This document shows positions 38,623 through 47,901 of a DNA stretch of 64,000 nucleotides, in pieces. Position numbers and translations under genes: made by a program. Each line of letters starts with the position of its first letter. Position 1 is the first letter of the stretch. Source of the DNA: DATDAH01 sp963725155 (GTDB taxonomy: Bacteria; Actinomycetota; Acidimicrobiia; Acidimicrobiales; DATDAH01); assembly GCA_963725155.1 (NCBI GenBank), contig CAVRXU010000008.1, positions 1 through 64,000 on the forward strand. The letters are read 5' to 3'. The notes beneath the pieces were generated by a model. It saw nothing but the letters and a program-made list of their open reading frames with translations. It did no database searches and was not told the DNA's origin.

Positions 38623-39557
38623 CGACCGCCGTCGGGATTCTCGGCTCCCGTCCCTTCAGCGGATTCGCCTCACTGGTCACGAGACATCGCCTGCGGGTTC
38701 TGGCCTATCACGGCATACCGGACGTGGCCGCCTTCACCCGTCAGCTCGACCATCTGGCGACGCACTTCCACGCTGTCTCGGGGGTCGAGGTTGCCGATGC
38801 GCTCGACGGCGGGCCCGAATTGGAGGACCGATCCGTATGGATCACCTTCGACGACGGCGCCCCGGAGGTCGTCCGCGCCGGCCTGCCCCTCCTCGTCGAG
38901 CGGGGCCTGGTCGCCACCGCCTTCGTCTGTGCCGGCATGATCGGCTCTCGGTCGCCCTACTGGTGGGCGACGGTCGACGCCGCCGCAGCCCTTGGTCTTG
39001 TCAGTGCGATCGAAGGGGACACGACGAACGGCCAGGTCGCCGTCGGTCGGCTCAAGCGGATGGACGACGACCGTCGTCGCGCCATCGTCAGCGATCTGGA
39101 CTCACAACTGAAGGTGCAGGGCCACGACCTGGTTCAGGAGCAGCTCACCCTCGACGATCTCCGCCGCTGGGTGGAGGCAGGCTTTGAGATCGGCAACCAC
39201 TCCTGGGACCACCCGTGTCTCGATCACTGCAGCCCCGCGCAGCAGGAGGGGCAGGTCACGCTGGCCCATGAGCGACTCACCGAGATGGTTGGCTCCTCCC
39301 CCACCCTCTTCGCCTGGCCGAACGGGAACGCCGCCGCTCCAGCACTCTCCGTGCTCCGGAACCTCGACTACCGGCTGGTGGCCGCATTCGACCATCGAAT
39401 CTGCCCGGCATCGCCCGATCCGTGGGCACTACCCCGACTGCGAGTCGACACCGACGTCGATCTCGCGCGATTCCGGTCGATCATCTCCGGCGCACACCCC
39501 GCGGCCTTCCACGCGGCACGGCGCTTACGTCCGAGCCGTGGTCCCGCCGATGTCTGA
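38619..39557 (+). CDS. polysaccharide deacetylase (NodB/CE4)
   Basis: 312 residues, intact. LRVLAYHGIPDVAAFTRQLD, SVWITFDDGAPEVVRAGLPL (TFDDG, metal and base Asp) and FEIGNHSWDHPCLDHCSPAQ (H-x3-H zinc motif) are CE4 landmarks; LFAWPNGNAAAPALSVLRNL is the later substrate-groove motif. No clear signal peptide, so it probably works inside the cell on a lipid-linked or nucleotide sugar. It starts with an ATGA overlap and its stop overlaps the GNAT gene. Paralogue of 23387-24213. Confidence 0.85.
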   Translation: MTTAVGILGSRPFSGFASLVTRHRLRVLAYHGIPDVAAFTRQLDHLATHFHAVSGVEVADALDGGPELEDRSVWITFDDGAPEVVRAGLPLLVERGLVATAFVCAGMIGSRSPYWWATVDAAAALGLVSAIEGDTTNGQVAVGRLKRMDDDRRRAIVSDLDSQLKVQGHDLVQEQLTLDDLRRWVEAGFEIGNHSWDHPCLDHCSPAQQEGQVTLAHERLTEMVGSSPTLFAWPNGNAAAPALSVLRNLDYRLVAAFDHRICPASPDPWALPRLRVDTDVDLARFRSIISGAHPAAFHAARRLRPSRGPADV

Positions 39558-40467
39558 CGACTTCGAAGTCCACGAGGCGTCGGACACAGCCGAAGCTGAG
39601 CTGCTCGACGTGCTGTCGGCCGGCTACGGGCGGCCATTCACCGCCGACTGGTATGCCTGGAAACATCGCGACGGGCCACTGGGTCCTTCCCAGCCCGTCG
39701 TGGCCCGCGATGACGAGGGCGTGCTCGGTGTCGGCTTCGGGCTGCCGTGGCGGTTTCGGGCTGACGGCGTGGCCATCGACGGGTGGCGCCTGGTCGACGG
39801 GGCCACAACACCTCGGGCTCTTCGCCGGGGGGTCTTTCGGCGCATCGTCAGACGGCTCCTGGACTCGTGGAGCCCGACCGATCGCCCCGGCATCCTGCTG
39901 GCCACGGCCACGCCCGAGGCACAGGTCGCCCACGTCAAGAACGGGGCAACCGCGCTCGAACCGATCGATCTCCTCTACCGGCCCGTCGGCTACTCCCGGG
40001 CGGCCGTTGAGTCAGGAACGAATGTCTTGGACGGATTCCGACAGGATCCCCGACCGGGCACGATTCTCAGCGACCGGGACACCGACTGGTTGCGCTGGCG
40101 CATCGACCCCCGGTCCGGTATCTCGTACCAGGCTTCGAGGCTGGTGCATGGCGATGTGCCACACGGTGTCGTGCATCACACGACCTCTCACCGCGGCGTC
40201 GCCACGCTGGTCATATCGTCCGAGTGGGGACCAGACCGCGAGCGTCGGCAGCTTGTGCGGGCTCTCGCTCGTCGTTCTCGAGCTCTCGCCGTACTGACGC
40301 CAATGGGGCCGGGCACAGCGTCGCCCGAGCCTCGCGTGGCTCTCCGCCGCGGCAGATCGCTGATGTGCATCTGGGACCGCACCGGGGATGCTGACGATCT
40401 CCAATCCGATCCGAACAAGCGGTCATCGTGGTCCCTCGACGGCCTCGACCTCGAAGGCGTCATCTGA
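39550..40467 (+). CDS. GNAT-related acetyltransferase
   Basis: 305 residues, intact. FTADWYAWKHRDGPLGPSQP, VDGATTPRALRRGVFRRIVR (acetyl-CoA loop) and LLATATPEAQVAHVKNGATA match the GNAT protein at 22414-23385 in order and spacing. A second, looser half follows. The start ATG 39550 overlaps the deacetylase end by 8 bases. It probably N-acylates an amino sugar after deacetylation, but that order is inferred from context only. Confidence 0.68.
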   Translation: MSDDFEVHEASDTAEAELLDVLSAGYGRPFTADWYAWKHRDGPLGPSQPVVARDDEGVLGVGFGLPWRFRADGVAIDGWRLVDGATTPRALRRGVFRRIVRRLLDSWSPTDRPGILLATATPEAQVAHVKNGATALEPIDLLYRPVGYSRAAVESGTNVLDGFRQDPRPGTILSDRDTDWLRWRIDPRSGISYQASRLVHGDVPHGVVHHTTSHRGVATLVISSEWGPDRERRQLVRALARRSRALAVLTPMGPGTASPEPRVALRRGRSLMCIWDRTGDADDLQSDPNKRSSWSLDGLDLEGVI

Positions 40468-40492
40468 TCGACTCGCGGCGCCCGTCGATCAG

Positions 40493-41386
40493 TCACGAGA
40501 CCGATCGACGCCGTGCCTGGGTCATCAGCCGGCCTGGCCCGGATCCCAGGCAGGCAACCGCCACCCGCCGATAGTGCCGTAGTCGAGTCGGCTCCGCCCG
40601 CAAGGCCGTCAGTGCGTGTCGACGCGCCAGGGTCGAGCGACCGAGGCGCATGGCGTTCACCGATGCGATGGCTGCTATCTGCGCTCGCTCCGCCGGACGG
40701 GCACGAAGCCGCTCTGCGTCACGAACCAGCAGATGCTCTGCCGCCTCCAGACGAGCCATGTCGTATCGGTCCAGGCGGCTGGTCTCGAGTATCTCGATCA
40801 GCGGCTCGTCGCTGGCGGCGACCCGGAGCCCCTGACGAACGCATCTCTCCACCAGCCGAGTGACCAGGTCGCTGTTCTCGCCGAACGAGAGCGCCGGGTC
40901 ATACCCGCCGACGGCGTCGAACAACGTACGACGAACCGCGAACAGCCCGGCCAAGTACGCCACGACGGGAGAACCGGGTAGGACCGCCACCGGTCCGACA
41001 ATGGTCCGCCCTCCCGCAGGATCACACCACTCGCCCGCCACCGACGCCAACCCACAGGACTCGTCCTCCAGCGGGAAGAGCAGCCGCGCCAACCACTCGG
41101 GCCGAGCACGGTCGTCGCTGTCCAGGAACGTCACGACCGGGGCCGTCCCCGCCATGACCCCGCGGTTTCGGGCAACGGCCGGTCCACTCGCATCCTGCCT
41201 GAGATAGCGCAATCGGGTGTCACCGAAGGCCTCGACGGCGGTGGCGATGTCGTCTGTCGAGCCATCATCGACGACGACGATCTCCACTGCACTGACCGTC
41301 TGCTCGAGAACACTCCTGACGCTTCGTTCCAGAAGCTCAACCCGGTCACGGACCGGGATGACCACGGTGATCAACGGGCGCGGCAC
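40493..41386 (-). CDS. GT2-family glycosyltransferase
   Basis: 297 residues, intact. PLITVVIPVRDRVELLERSV, SAVEIVVVDDGSTDDIATAV, GPAVARNRGVMAGTAPVVTF, FLDSDDRARPEWLARLL (DSDD) and VGGYDPALSFGENSDLVTRL mark a GT-A GT2 enzyme. The start GTG 41386 was picked because coding similarity to the family starts at PRPLITV; a longer frame upstream overlaps the next gene. Stop is 26 bp from the convergent GNAT gene. First of three minus-strand genes that end downstream of the FkbM gene. Confidence 0.84.
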   Translation of the reverse strand: MPRPLITVVIPVRDRVELLERSVRSVLEQTVSAVEIVVVDDGSTDDIATAVEAFGDTRLRYLRQDASGPAVARNRGVMAGTAPVVTFLDSDDRARPEWLARLLFPLEDESCGLASVAGEWCDPAGGRTIVGPVAVLPGSPVVAYLAGLFAVRRTLFDAVGGYDPALSFGENSDLVTRLVERCVRQGLRVAASDEPLIEILETSRLDRYDMARLEAAEHLLVRDAERLRARPAERAQIAAIASVNAMRLGRSTLARRHALTALRAEPTRLRHYRRVAVACLGSGPGRLMTQARRRSVS

Positions 41387-41415
41387 TGACTGGAGGGTAG
41401 GCGCAGCCGATGCCG

Positions 41416-42363
41416 CTAGAACCGGAGGACGCGCCCCTCTCGCTGCAGGAGCTGGGTGTAGTTGGCTGCGACCAAACGACCGACCCGTGCCCCGCAGTAC
41501 GACGCGCCCATCAGCGGCCCTCGCCGTAGCCGCCTGCGCCAGCTGCGCCCGACGGATTGAGCGAGGTATCGGCGAGCATCCACTGCGCGGCCGTCCGACA
41601 ACGAAGCCAAGCCCGCCTGCAGGCACCAGTCCTGCCATTCAGATGGCATCTCGCCGAATGTCGACAACAACTCAGACTCGTACTTGGCTATGAGGTGCTC
41701 CCGCCCATGCTGCATCCACGACGACTCGGCAAGACGATCATGTCCGCTTTGATCCACGACCGAGACCACCTCCTCGGATGTCAGGAAGACGGACCGGCGT
41801 GAGAGCCGGATGAGAACATCGAGATCCTCGTAGGCCCGAAGGCCCTCATCGAACCCGCCGGCCTCGAGGAGCAATTCCCGCCGGAACAGAAACCCGGAGA
41901 TGTGCAGGTTCTTGACCCGCCGGGCAAGGAGATCCTCGTGCGTCCGCCTTGCGAGACGGGGCCCGACCACGCTGCGACCCGCACGGACCCGTCTGGTCGC
42001 CGACTCGACCCCTACGCAGCTCGGGTCCGTTCCCTCCAGAACACCGATCTGGTGCTCGAGCTTGGCCGGAAGCCACTGATCGTCAGAGTGGATGAATGCG
42101 ACAAACTCACCGCTCGCCGCTCGTAGGCCAGTGTTCTGTGCCGCCGCCACCCCGCCGTTCACCTCTCGCCGAAGGACCTGAACTCGCGGATCGGCGAACG
42201 ACTCCGGATCGGGTCGGGCCTCGACGTCGGACGCGTCGTCAACGATGATCAGCTCGAGGTCCACCATCGTTTGGGTCAACACACTGTCGACCGCGGCCCC
42301 GAGCGATGACCTCCGGTTGAAGGTGGGCAGAACCGCCGTGATCCGCGCCGACCGATCGTTCAC
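41416..42363 (-). CDS. GT2-family glycosyltransferase
   Basis: 315 residues, intact. RITAVLPTFNRRSSLGAAVD, VDLELIIVDDASDVEARPD, NGGVAAAQNTGLRAASGEFV, VAFIHSDDQWLPAKLEHQI (HSDD) and GGFDEGLRAYEDLDVLIRLS (ED) are GT2 motifs. GTG 42363 overlaps the stop of the GT10 gene (GTGA), so it is translated with it. The C-terminal part is basic and helical (RSWRRRLRRGPLMG), perhaps touching the membrane. Sugar unknown. Confidence 0.85.
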   Translation of the reverse strand: MNDRSARITAVLPTFNRRSSLGAAVDSVLTQTMVDLELIIVDDASDVEARPDPESFADPRVQVLRREVNGGVAAAQNTGLRAASGEFVAFIHSDDQWLPAKLEHQIGVLEGTDPSCVGVESATRRVRAGRSVVGPRLARRTHEDLLARRVKNLHISGFLFRRELLLEAGGFDEGLRAYEDLDVLIRLSRRSVFLTSEEVVSVVDQSGHDRLAESSWMQHGREHLIAKYESELLSTFGEMPSEWQDWCLQAGLASLSDGRAVDARRYLAQSVGRSWRRRLRRGPLMGASYCGARVGRLVAANYTQLLQREGRVLRF

Positions 42364-43271
42364 CTGATCAGATCTCGGGCGCGCTTGCGCAACCGTGACT
42401 GGACGGCTCGTACGCGTTCTCTGGCGTGCGTCGCGCGGGGGGTGAGATCAGAGGTGAAGATGGTGTGGAATCGGTCAATCAGCGCCGACTCAGACAATGA
42501 CGCAGGCGGCTCATCGTTGCGAAGCCATGGCCGGGAGAGCACCTCGAGGTAGGCGTCGTCATCATCGTCGAGCTCCAAGACCCGCTCGACAGCCGCTTCG
42601 AACGATGCGAAGGACATCACGTTCACGAAGCTTGCGGGATCGAAGTCAAGGTGGATGTCGGGGTTGCCCCAGTAGATCGGCAGAGACATCGCGACCATCG
42701 GGTCGACGATCTTCTCGGTCGTGTAGCCAGAATGCGATGCATTCTCAAACGCGATGGTGAACTTGTAGTCACGTAGGTATCGAGTCTTGTCGACGACCTC
42801 GATGTCGGAGTTCGGACGAACTCCACCACTCGAATCGACCGGTCGTCGAGCGTTAAGAATGTCGAAGAACCTCACCCGCTCTTGGGCCTTGGCGTTGGTA
42901 TAGAGAAAGTTGCAGAACTTTCGGTTGAGCATCGATTGTGCGGGCAGGGGAAGGCGTGGGCCTTTTACGAGGGATTCAGGTGAGTGGTAGAGCCGGTAGA
43001 GCGGCAACCGATAGTGACGAGGGTGGTCGAGATGATCGAACGAGAACGCCCAGTCGCAACGCTCCATGTTCGGCCGAACGTTCTCAGGCGTGTAGAAGAT
43101 CCGCACACACGCATGCTGCTCCCAGCCGCTCGACTTCTCAGAGAAGATCATGAAGTCGGGGTCATCGCAGAATTCGATGGGGAAGTGGCGCGCCAACAGG
43201 TTGGTGATCCAGTTGTCGGCCTCGTCGAAGCCAGTCCAAAGGCTCAGGATGCGAAGTCGGATGGGCTTCAT
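42360..43271 (-). CDS. GT10-family fucosyltransferase (alpha-1,3/4 type)
   Basis: 303 residues, intact. The N-terminal half has FCDDPDFMIFSEKSSGWEQH, VRIFYTPENVRPNMERCDWA and FSFDHLDHPRHYRLPLYRLY. The C-terminal half has DYKFTIAFENASHSGYTTEK followed by KIVDPMVAMSLPIYWGNPDI, the GT10 GDP-fucose signature (FxFEN...YxTEK...P..YG/W). GT10 enzymes move fucose from GDP-fucose to GlcNAc- or Glc-containing glycans. No signal or membrane helix, as in bacterial members. It lies between an FkbM methyltransferase and a GT2 gene with 4-base overlaps on both sides. Confidence 0.9.
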   Translation of the reverse strand: MKPIRLRILSLWTGFDEADNWITNLLARHFPIEFCDDPDFMIFSEKSSGWEQHACVRIFYTPENVRPNMERCDWAFSFDHLDHPRHYRLPLYRLYHSPESLVKGPRLPLPAQSMLNRKFCNFLYTNAKAQERVRFFDILNARRPVDSSGGVRPNSDIEVVDKTRYLRDYKFTIAFENASHSGYTTEKIVDPMVAMSLPIYWGNPDIHLDFDPASFVNVMSFASFEAAVERVLELDDDDDAYLEVLSRPWLRNDEPPASLSESALIDRFHTIFTSDLTPRATHARERVRAVQSRLRKRARDLIR

Positions 43272-44059
43272 AGAGGGCCTGACGGCAGGCCAGCAAGAGC
43301 GATGGAGAGTGAACGCACGTAGATCTCGTCCTGAGCGACCTGAAGCAGCAGCCGGAACCCCTGATGCTCGAGAGCTCGCATGATCGAGGACGAGCCGTAG
43401 TTGTTCTCGACCACGACCACCTCGACGCCGAAGGCATCGAGATCGATGGATGCGATCACTCCCAGCTCGCCTCCCTCGACGTCGATGCACAGAAGCTCGA
43501 AGCGCTCCACGCCGTGACCACTCAGCAGGTCGTCGAGGCGGGAGACGTCAACCCACTCTGTGCGGAACCCTCCTCCGTGCTGCCGAACGGCGGCCTCGAT
43601 ACGTCGCCGATGACGACGGTCATGGCTCGCCTCGAGCCCGCTGAGCATCTGGCCGTAGCCGTCGACGCGGAGAAATTCGGCCCGGCCCCGTCGACGACCG
43701 ATTGCGACTTGGTGGCAGTCGCAGGTGCGATTCACGGCCAACTGGGGGAACACCTCGGGATTGGGCTCGATGCATGTGCCCGTCCACCCCCGGTGACGTT
43801 CCAGGAAGCAGGTGTTCGAGAAGGTGACTCCATCGTGGGCGCCCACGTCGACAAAGGTCGGTGCTGTCCACGGTGCCGGCGTGAGCAGTCGGTCGAGCAG
43901 AACGTCTTGGCCATACTGCGAGAAGTACCCGGCGTCGCGAACCACCCGTCCGTCCAACGGGGCCACACGGGGCACCAGCCGCCTTCGGACAGGGGCGGTG
44001 ATGGAGGAGACCGCGCCCAGGAGCAGTCCTCTGAGTGGTGGGCGGATGTCGCTCACCAT
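43268..44059 (-). CDS. FkbM-family methyltransferase
   Basis: 263 residues, intact. QYGQDVLLDRLLTPAPWTAP, TFVDVGAHDGVTFSNTCFLE (motif I), WTGTCIEPNPEVFPQLAVNR, WVDVSRLDDLLSGHGVERFE and LLCIDVEGGELGVIASID (the FkbM D-V-E-G motif) define this SAM-dependent O-methyltransferase family, which often methylates sugars in surface glycans. ATG 44059 was chosen over an upstream start at 44101. It is the first gene of the minus-strand set and its stop overlaps the GT10 ATG, so methyl-fucose is a natural guess. Confidence 0.88.
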   Translation of the reverse strand: MVSDIRPPLRGLLLGAVSSITAPVRRRLVPRVAPLDGRVVRDAGYFSQYGQDVLLDRLLTPAPWTAPTFVDVGAHDGVTFSNTCFLERHRGWTGTCIEPNPEVFPQLAVNRTCDCHQVAIGRRRGRAEFLRVDGYGQMLSGLEASHDRRHRRRIEAAVRQHGGGFRTEWVDVSRLDDLLSGHGVERFELLCIDVEGGELGVIASIDLDAFGVEVVVVENNYGSSSIMRALEHQGFRLLLQVAQDEIYVRSLSIALAGLPSGPL

Positions 44060-44199
44060 CTTTGAGCTGGATTCACTCTGTGAGCCTTGGTCGACTGGCA
44101 TCTGCGAAGGTGACGCATCGGGCGATCGCCGATGCTACCGGTGGGGCTGTCCTCGATCGGTTGACACCCTGGCCCCATGGCACAAGGCAGACTGAGCTC
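44060..44199. promoter_or_regulatory. divergent intergenic region, probable promoters
   Basis: 140 bp separate the FkbM gene (minus) from the GT4 gene (plus). It holds a TTGACA at 44161-44166 on the plus strand with no good -10 at 17 bp, and TAGCAT on the minus strand near 44132-44137. Both operons must start here; the exact promoters are not certain. Confidence 0.3.
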
Positions 44200-45330
44200 A
44201 TGACGTCGGCGGAGGGCAGGTTGGCCCGCCCGCGGCGGGTCCTCTGGCTCATCAAAGGCCTCGGGGCGGGCGGGGCTGAACGGCTCCTGCTCTCTCACGC
44301 CGTAGCGGCCGATCGGGAGGCATTCACCTATCAGGTCGCCTACCTACGCCTTGACCGCAGCCACCTGCTCACCGACTTCGAGGCGTACGACATCCCGGTG
44401 ACCGGACTGGGTAGCGACTGGCAGTGGCCGATGCGGCTTCGGCGACAGCTTGTCGAACACCCCGTCGACATCGTGCACCTCCACTCTCCTGCAGTCGCGG
44501 CCGGAGCACGACCGATCGTCCGCAGCCTCGGCCGGTCACGACCCGCGCTCGTCTACACGGAGCACAACAGGTGGGACCAGTACCGGCGGTCGACCAGGGT
44601 GGCCAACCACCTCACCTACCGTCTCGACGACGTCCACGTCGCTGTCTCGGACGGAGTGAGAGACACGGTCTGCGCCCGTCAGCGCCCCACCGTGCGCACC
44701 CTGGTGCACGGCATCGACCTCGATGAGGTCGCCGGCCACCGGAGCGACCGAGCGGCGGTTCGCGAGGAACTGGGAGTTCGCGACGAGGAGTTCATCGTCG
44801 GAACGGTGGCCAACTTCCGGCAGGCCAAGCGGTACGACCTCCTCTTGGAGGCCGCTCGGATTGTGGTCGACCGCCTCCCGAGCGTCCGCTTCGTCGCCGT
44901 GGGCCAGGGCCCGCTCGAGGACCAAGTGCGGGCGTGGCACGAGTCGTCCGGGCTGGGTGACCGCTTCGTCCTGACCGGCTACCGCGCCGATGCCGGTCGG
45001 GTGATGAGCGCCTTCGACCTCTTCACGCTCGGCTCCGAGCACGAGGGCCTGCCCGTCGCGGTGATGGAGGCGCTCGCGCTGGGCCTGCCCGTGGTGGCCA
45101 CCGCGGTCGGCGGCCTCCCCGAAGCGGTGGACGACGGTGTCGAGGGCCGGCTGGTCCCACCCCACCGTCCCGACCTGTTGGCCGATGCCATCATCGCTGT
45201 GGTCGAGGATCCGGCACTCCGGGCACAGATGTCCGCCGCCGCGTCGGTTCGTGCCCAGGACTTCAACGCCGCCGCCGCGGCCCGTCAGCTCGAAGCCATC
45301 TATCGCGAGGTGGCGCCATGTGCGGGATAG
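44200..45330 (+). CDS. GT4-family glycosyltransferase
   Basis: 376 residues, intact. RVLWLIKGLGAGGAERLLLS (GGAE), VDIVHLHSPAVAAGARPIV, LVYTEHNRWDQYRRSTRVA, VHVAVSDGVRDTVC, VGTVANFRQAKRYDLLLEAA, LFTLGSEHEGLPVAVMEALA (E-x7-E) fit GT4. ATG 44200 is used; longer upstream frame lacks family sequence. The 3' end overlaps the asparagine synthase start by 13 bases. This opens a four-gene plus-strand run ending near 48972. Confidence 0.87.
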   Translation: MTSAEGRLARPRRVLWLIKGLGAGGAERLLLSHAVAADREAFTYQVAYLRLDRSHLLTDFEAYDIPVTGLGSDWQWPMRLRRQLVEHPVDIVHLHSPAVAAGARPIVRSLGRSRPALVYTEHNRWDQYRRSTRVANHLTYRLDDVHVAVSDGVRDTVCARQRPTVRTLVHGIDLDEVAGHRSDRAAVREELGVRDEEFIVGTVANFRQAKRYDLLLEAARIVVDRLPSVRFVAVGQGPLEDQVRAWHESSGLGDRFVLTGYRADAGRVMSAFDLFTLGSEHEGLPVAVMEALALGLPVVATAVGGLPEAVDDGVEGRLVPPHRPDLLADAIIAVVEDPALRAQMSAAASVRAQDFNAAAAARQLEAIYREVAPCAG

Positions 45331-47236
45331 CGGGCGTCCTCGATCGGACGGCGTCGACTCCTCGCGACGAGCTGGCGGCCGCCGCCTCCGCGATGGCCCG
45401 GACGCTCGCCTACCGCGGTCCCGACGGTGAAGCGACGTGGGTGGATGAAGCGGCCGGGGTCGCCCTCGGCCACCGGCGACTGGCCGTCGTCGACCTCAGC
45501 GAGGCCGCGGCCCAGCCCATGACCTCGGCCTGCGGGCGCTACGTGATCAGCTTCAACGGCGAGATCTACAACTTCGGACCGTTGCGGCAGGAGCTGGCCG
45601 CCGCGGGCCACCGCTTCCGGGGCACCGGTGACACCGAGACGTTCTTGACCGCCATCTCGGCCTGGTCCTATCCCGTCGCCCTTGAGCGGGCAGAGGGCAT
45701 GTTCACGTTTGCGCTGTGGGACCGCGAGGAGCGGGTCCTGCACCTGGCCCGGGACCGCATGGGCGAGAAGCCCCTCTACTACGGCCGGTTCGGCCCGACG
45801 GTCCTCTTCGGCTCGGAGCTGAAGGCCCTGCGGGCCCACCGGGCCTTCCGGGCCGACATCGACCGGGACGCCGTGGCCGACCTGCTCGCCCTCAAGTACG
45901 TCCCTGCCCCCCGGTCGATCTTTCAGAACGTCGAAGAAGCTTCCTCCGGCGACCACCCTGGCCATCCCGGCGGGGTCGACCGGGGACCTCCCCGACCCGG
46001 TGTCCTACTGGACCTTGCCGGGCGACCGAGCCCACTGTCGCCGCTGGGCGATCTCGTCGACCAGGCCGAGTCGCTGCTCAGCGCCTCGATCCGAGCCCGG
46101 ATGATCGCCGACGTGCCGGTGGGGGCGTTCCTGTCCGGCGGCATCGACTCGTCGACCGTGGTGGCCCTGATGCAGCGGGTCGGCGCCCCCGTGCGCACCT
46201 TCACCGTCGGGTTCGCCGACTCCGGCTTCGACGAAGCCCACCACGCCCAAGTCGTGGCCGATCACCTGGGCACCGACCACACGAGGGTGGACCTCGGCGC
46301 GGACGAGGCCCAGGCGGTGATCCCCGACCTGGCCACCGATCTACGACGAGCCGTTCGCCGACTCCTCCCAGATCGCCACCGTGCTGATCTCCCGGGTCGC
46401 CCGCCAGGACGTGACCGTCTGCCTGTCCGGCGACGGCGGCGACGAGCTGTTCGGTGGCTACAACCGCCACCGGGCCGTGCCCCGGATGCACCAGCGGTTC
46501 GGGCGCCTGCCCCGACCGATGCGCCATGGCGCCGGTCGCCTGGCCGGTGCCGTCCCGGCGGCCACCTGGGACCGGGCAGCGGGGCTGGTCCCCGCCCGAC
46601 GCCGACCCCGACTGGCCGGCAACAAGATGACCAAGGTGGCGGGCGCCCTGAGCTCTGACGGGCCCTTGGCCATGTACAAGCAGGTCGTCAGCCACTGGCA
46701 CGACCCCCTCGCCGTGGTCGTCGGGGCCACGCGCCCACGACCCCCTCGGCGGGCTCACCCTCGATGCCGACGGCGACCTCACCGCCCAACTCATGCGCCT
46801 CGACACCGAGACCTACCTCCCTGGCGACATCCTGACCAAGGTCGACCGGGCCTCGATGAGCGCCAGTCTCGAGGTGCGCGTTCCCCTCCTGGACCGGGCC
46901 CTGGTCGAGTTCGCGCTGGGCCTCCCGTCGTCGGCTCACGTCGCCAATCACGCCTCGAAGCACCTGATCCGCGAGGTGCTGGCCCGGTATGTCCCGCCGG
47001 CGCTCACCGCCAGGCCGAAGATGGGCTTCGGTGTACCCGTTGGCCAGTGGATCCGGGGGCCGCTGCAGGGCTGGGCCGAGGACCTCCTCGATCCGCTCCG
47101 CCTGGACCGGGAGGGCTATCTGGTCAGTGGACCGATCACCGAGAAGTGGCGCCAGCACCAATCGGGCCGGACAGACTGGACCTACGACCTGTGGGATGTG
47201 CTCATGTTCCAGTCGTGGCTGGAGGCGCAGGGGTGA
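45318..47236 (+). CDS. asnB: glutamine-hydrolysing asparagine synthase family protein, several frameshifts
   Basis: It starts MCGIAGVLDR, with Cys2 as the glutaminase nucleophile, and keeps YRGPDGEATWVD, GHRRLAVVDLSEAAAQPM and FNGEIYNFGPLRQEL. The synthase half shows VGAFLSGGIDSSTVVALMQR (PP-loop), CLSGDGGDELFGGYNRHRAV and ETYLPGDILTKVDRASMSAS. Frame breaks occur near 45945, 46020, 46342 and 46730; repaired length is about 637 residues, normal for AsnB/WbpS-like enzymes. In exopolysaccharide clusters this family amidates uronic acids or makes asparagine-like amides, so it may amidate the uronic acid formed by the dehydrogenase at 20345. It is not the short lasso-peptide cyclase. Confidence 0.83.
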
Positions 47237-47901
47237 CGGGCAGCGACGGGGCCGCGACCCGGCTGGTGATCATCGGTGCCGGCGGTCACGGTCGCGAGCT
47301 GCTCGACATCGTCGAGGCGATGAACGCCGTCCGCCCAACGTTCGAGTTCGTCGGCTTCCTGGACGACGGGCCCGGGCCGTGGGACCGGGTGGAGCGCCGG
47401 GGCGCGTCGGTGCTGGGCCCGGTTGAGCAGCTGGCCGATTTCGACTCCCGCTACGCCATCGGCATCGGCCCGCCCGAGACCCGCCGTCGCATCGACGAGA
47501 TCGCGACTGGGTCCGGCTTCGAGGCGGCGACGCTGGTCCATCCGCAGGCAACCATGGCCGCGGACGTACGGACTGCCCCCGGCCTGGTCATGGCCGCGGG
47601 CTCGAGGATCACCACCAATGTGACTGTCGGGCGCCACGTCCATCTGAACCTGAACGCCACGCTCAGCCACGACTGCGAGGTCGGCAGCTACTCCGTGCTC
47701 AATCCCGGAGCCCACGTCAGCGGCGACGTCAGCCTCGGCGAGTCGGTCGTCGTCGGCAGTGGCGCAGTCGTGCGCGAGAGCTGCCGGGTGGGCAACGGCA
47801 CGGTCATCGGGGCCGGAGCGGTCGTCATCACCGACCTCCCGGCCGACTCGACTGCGGTGGGCGTGCCGGCCAAGGTCATCGACCGCAATCCCCGAGCGTG
47901 A
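47233..47901 (+). CDS. NeuD/PglD-type sugar O- or N-acetyltransferase
   Basis: 222 residues, intact. RLVIIGAGGHGRELLDIVEA is the N-terminal Rossmann motif of NeuD/PglD; ATLVHPQATMAADVRTAPGL, RITTNVTVGRHVHLNLNATL, SHDCEVGSYSVLNPGAHVSG and GAVVRESCRVGNGTVIGAGA form left-handed beta-helix hexapeptide repeats, with His in SHDC as catalytic base. It transfers acetyl from acetyl-CoA to a UDP-amino sugar or sialic-like sugar. GTG 47233 overlaps the upstream stop, and its stop overlaps the next start (GTGA). Confidence 0.88.
   Translation: MTGSDGAATRLVIIGAGGHGRELLDIVEAMNAVRPTFEFVGFLDDGPGPWDRVERRGASVLGPVEQLADFDSRYAIGIGPPETRRRIDEIATGSGFEAATLVHPQATMAADVRTAPGLVMAAGSRITTNVTVGRHVHLNLNATLSHDCEVGSYSVLNPGAHVSGDVSLGESVVVGSGAVVRESCRVGNGTVIGAGAVVITDLPADSTAVGVPAKVIDRNPRA

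Noticed and set aside
44161..44166. TTGACA as a firm promoter for the GT4 gene
   Set aside because: The -35 match is perfect but no acceptable -10 lies 16-18 bp away, so only a general promoter region is listed.
45318..47236. Lasso-peptide cyclase
   Set aside because: The gene has an N-terminal glutaminase domain and full AsnB length, and no B1/B2 protease gene or short precursor lies beside it.
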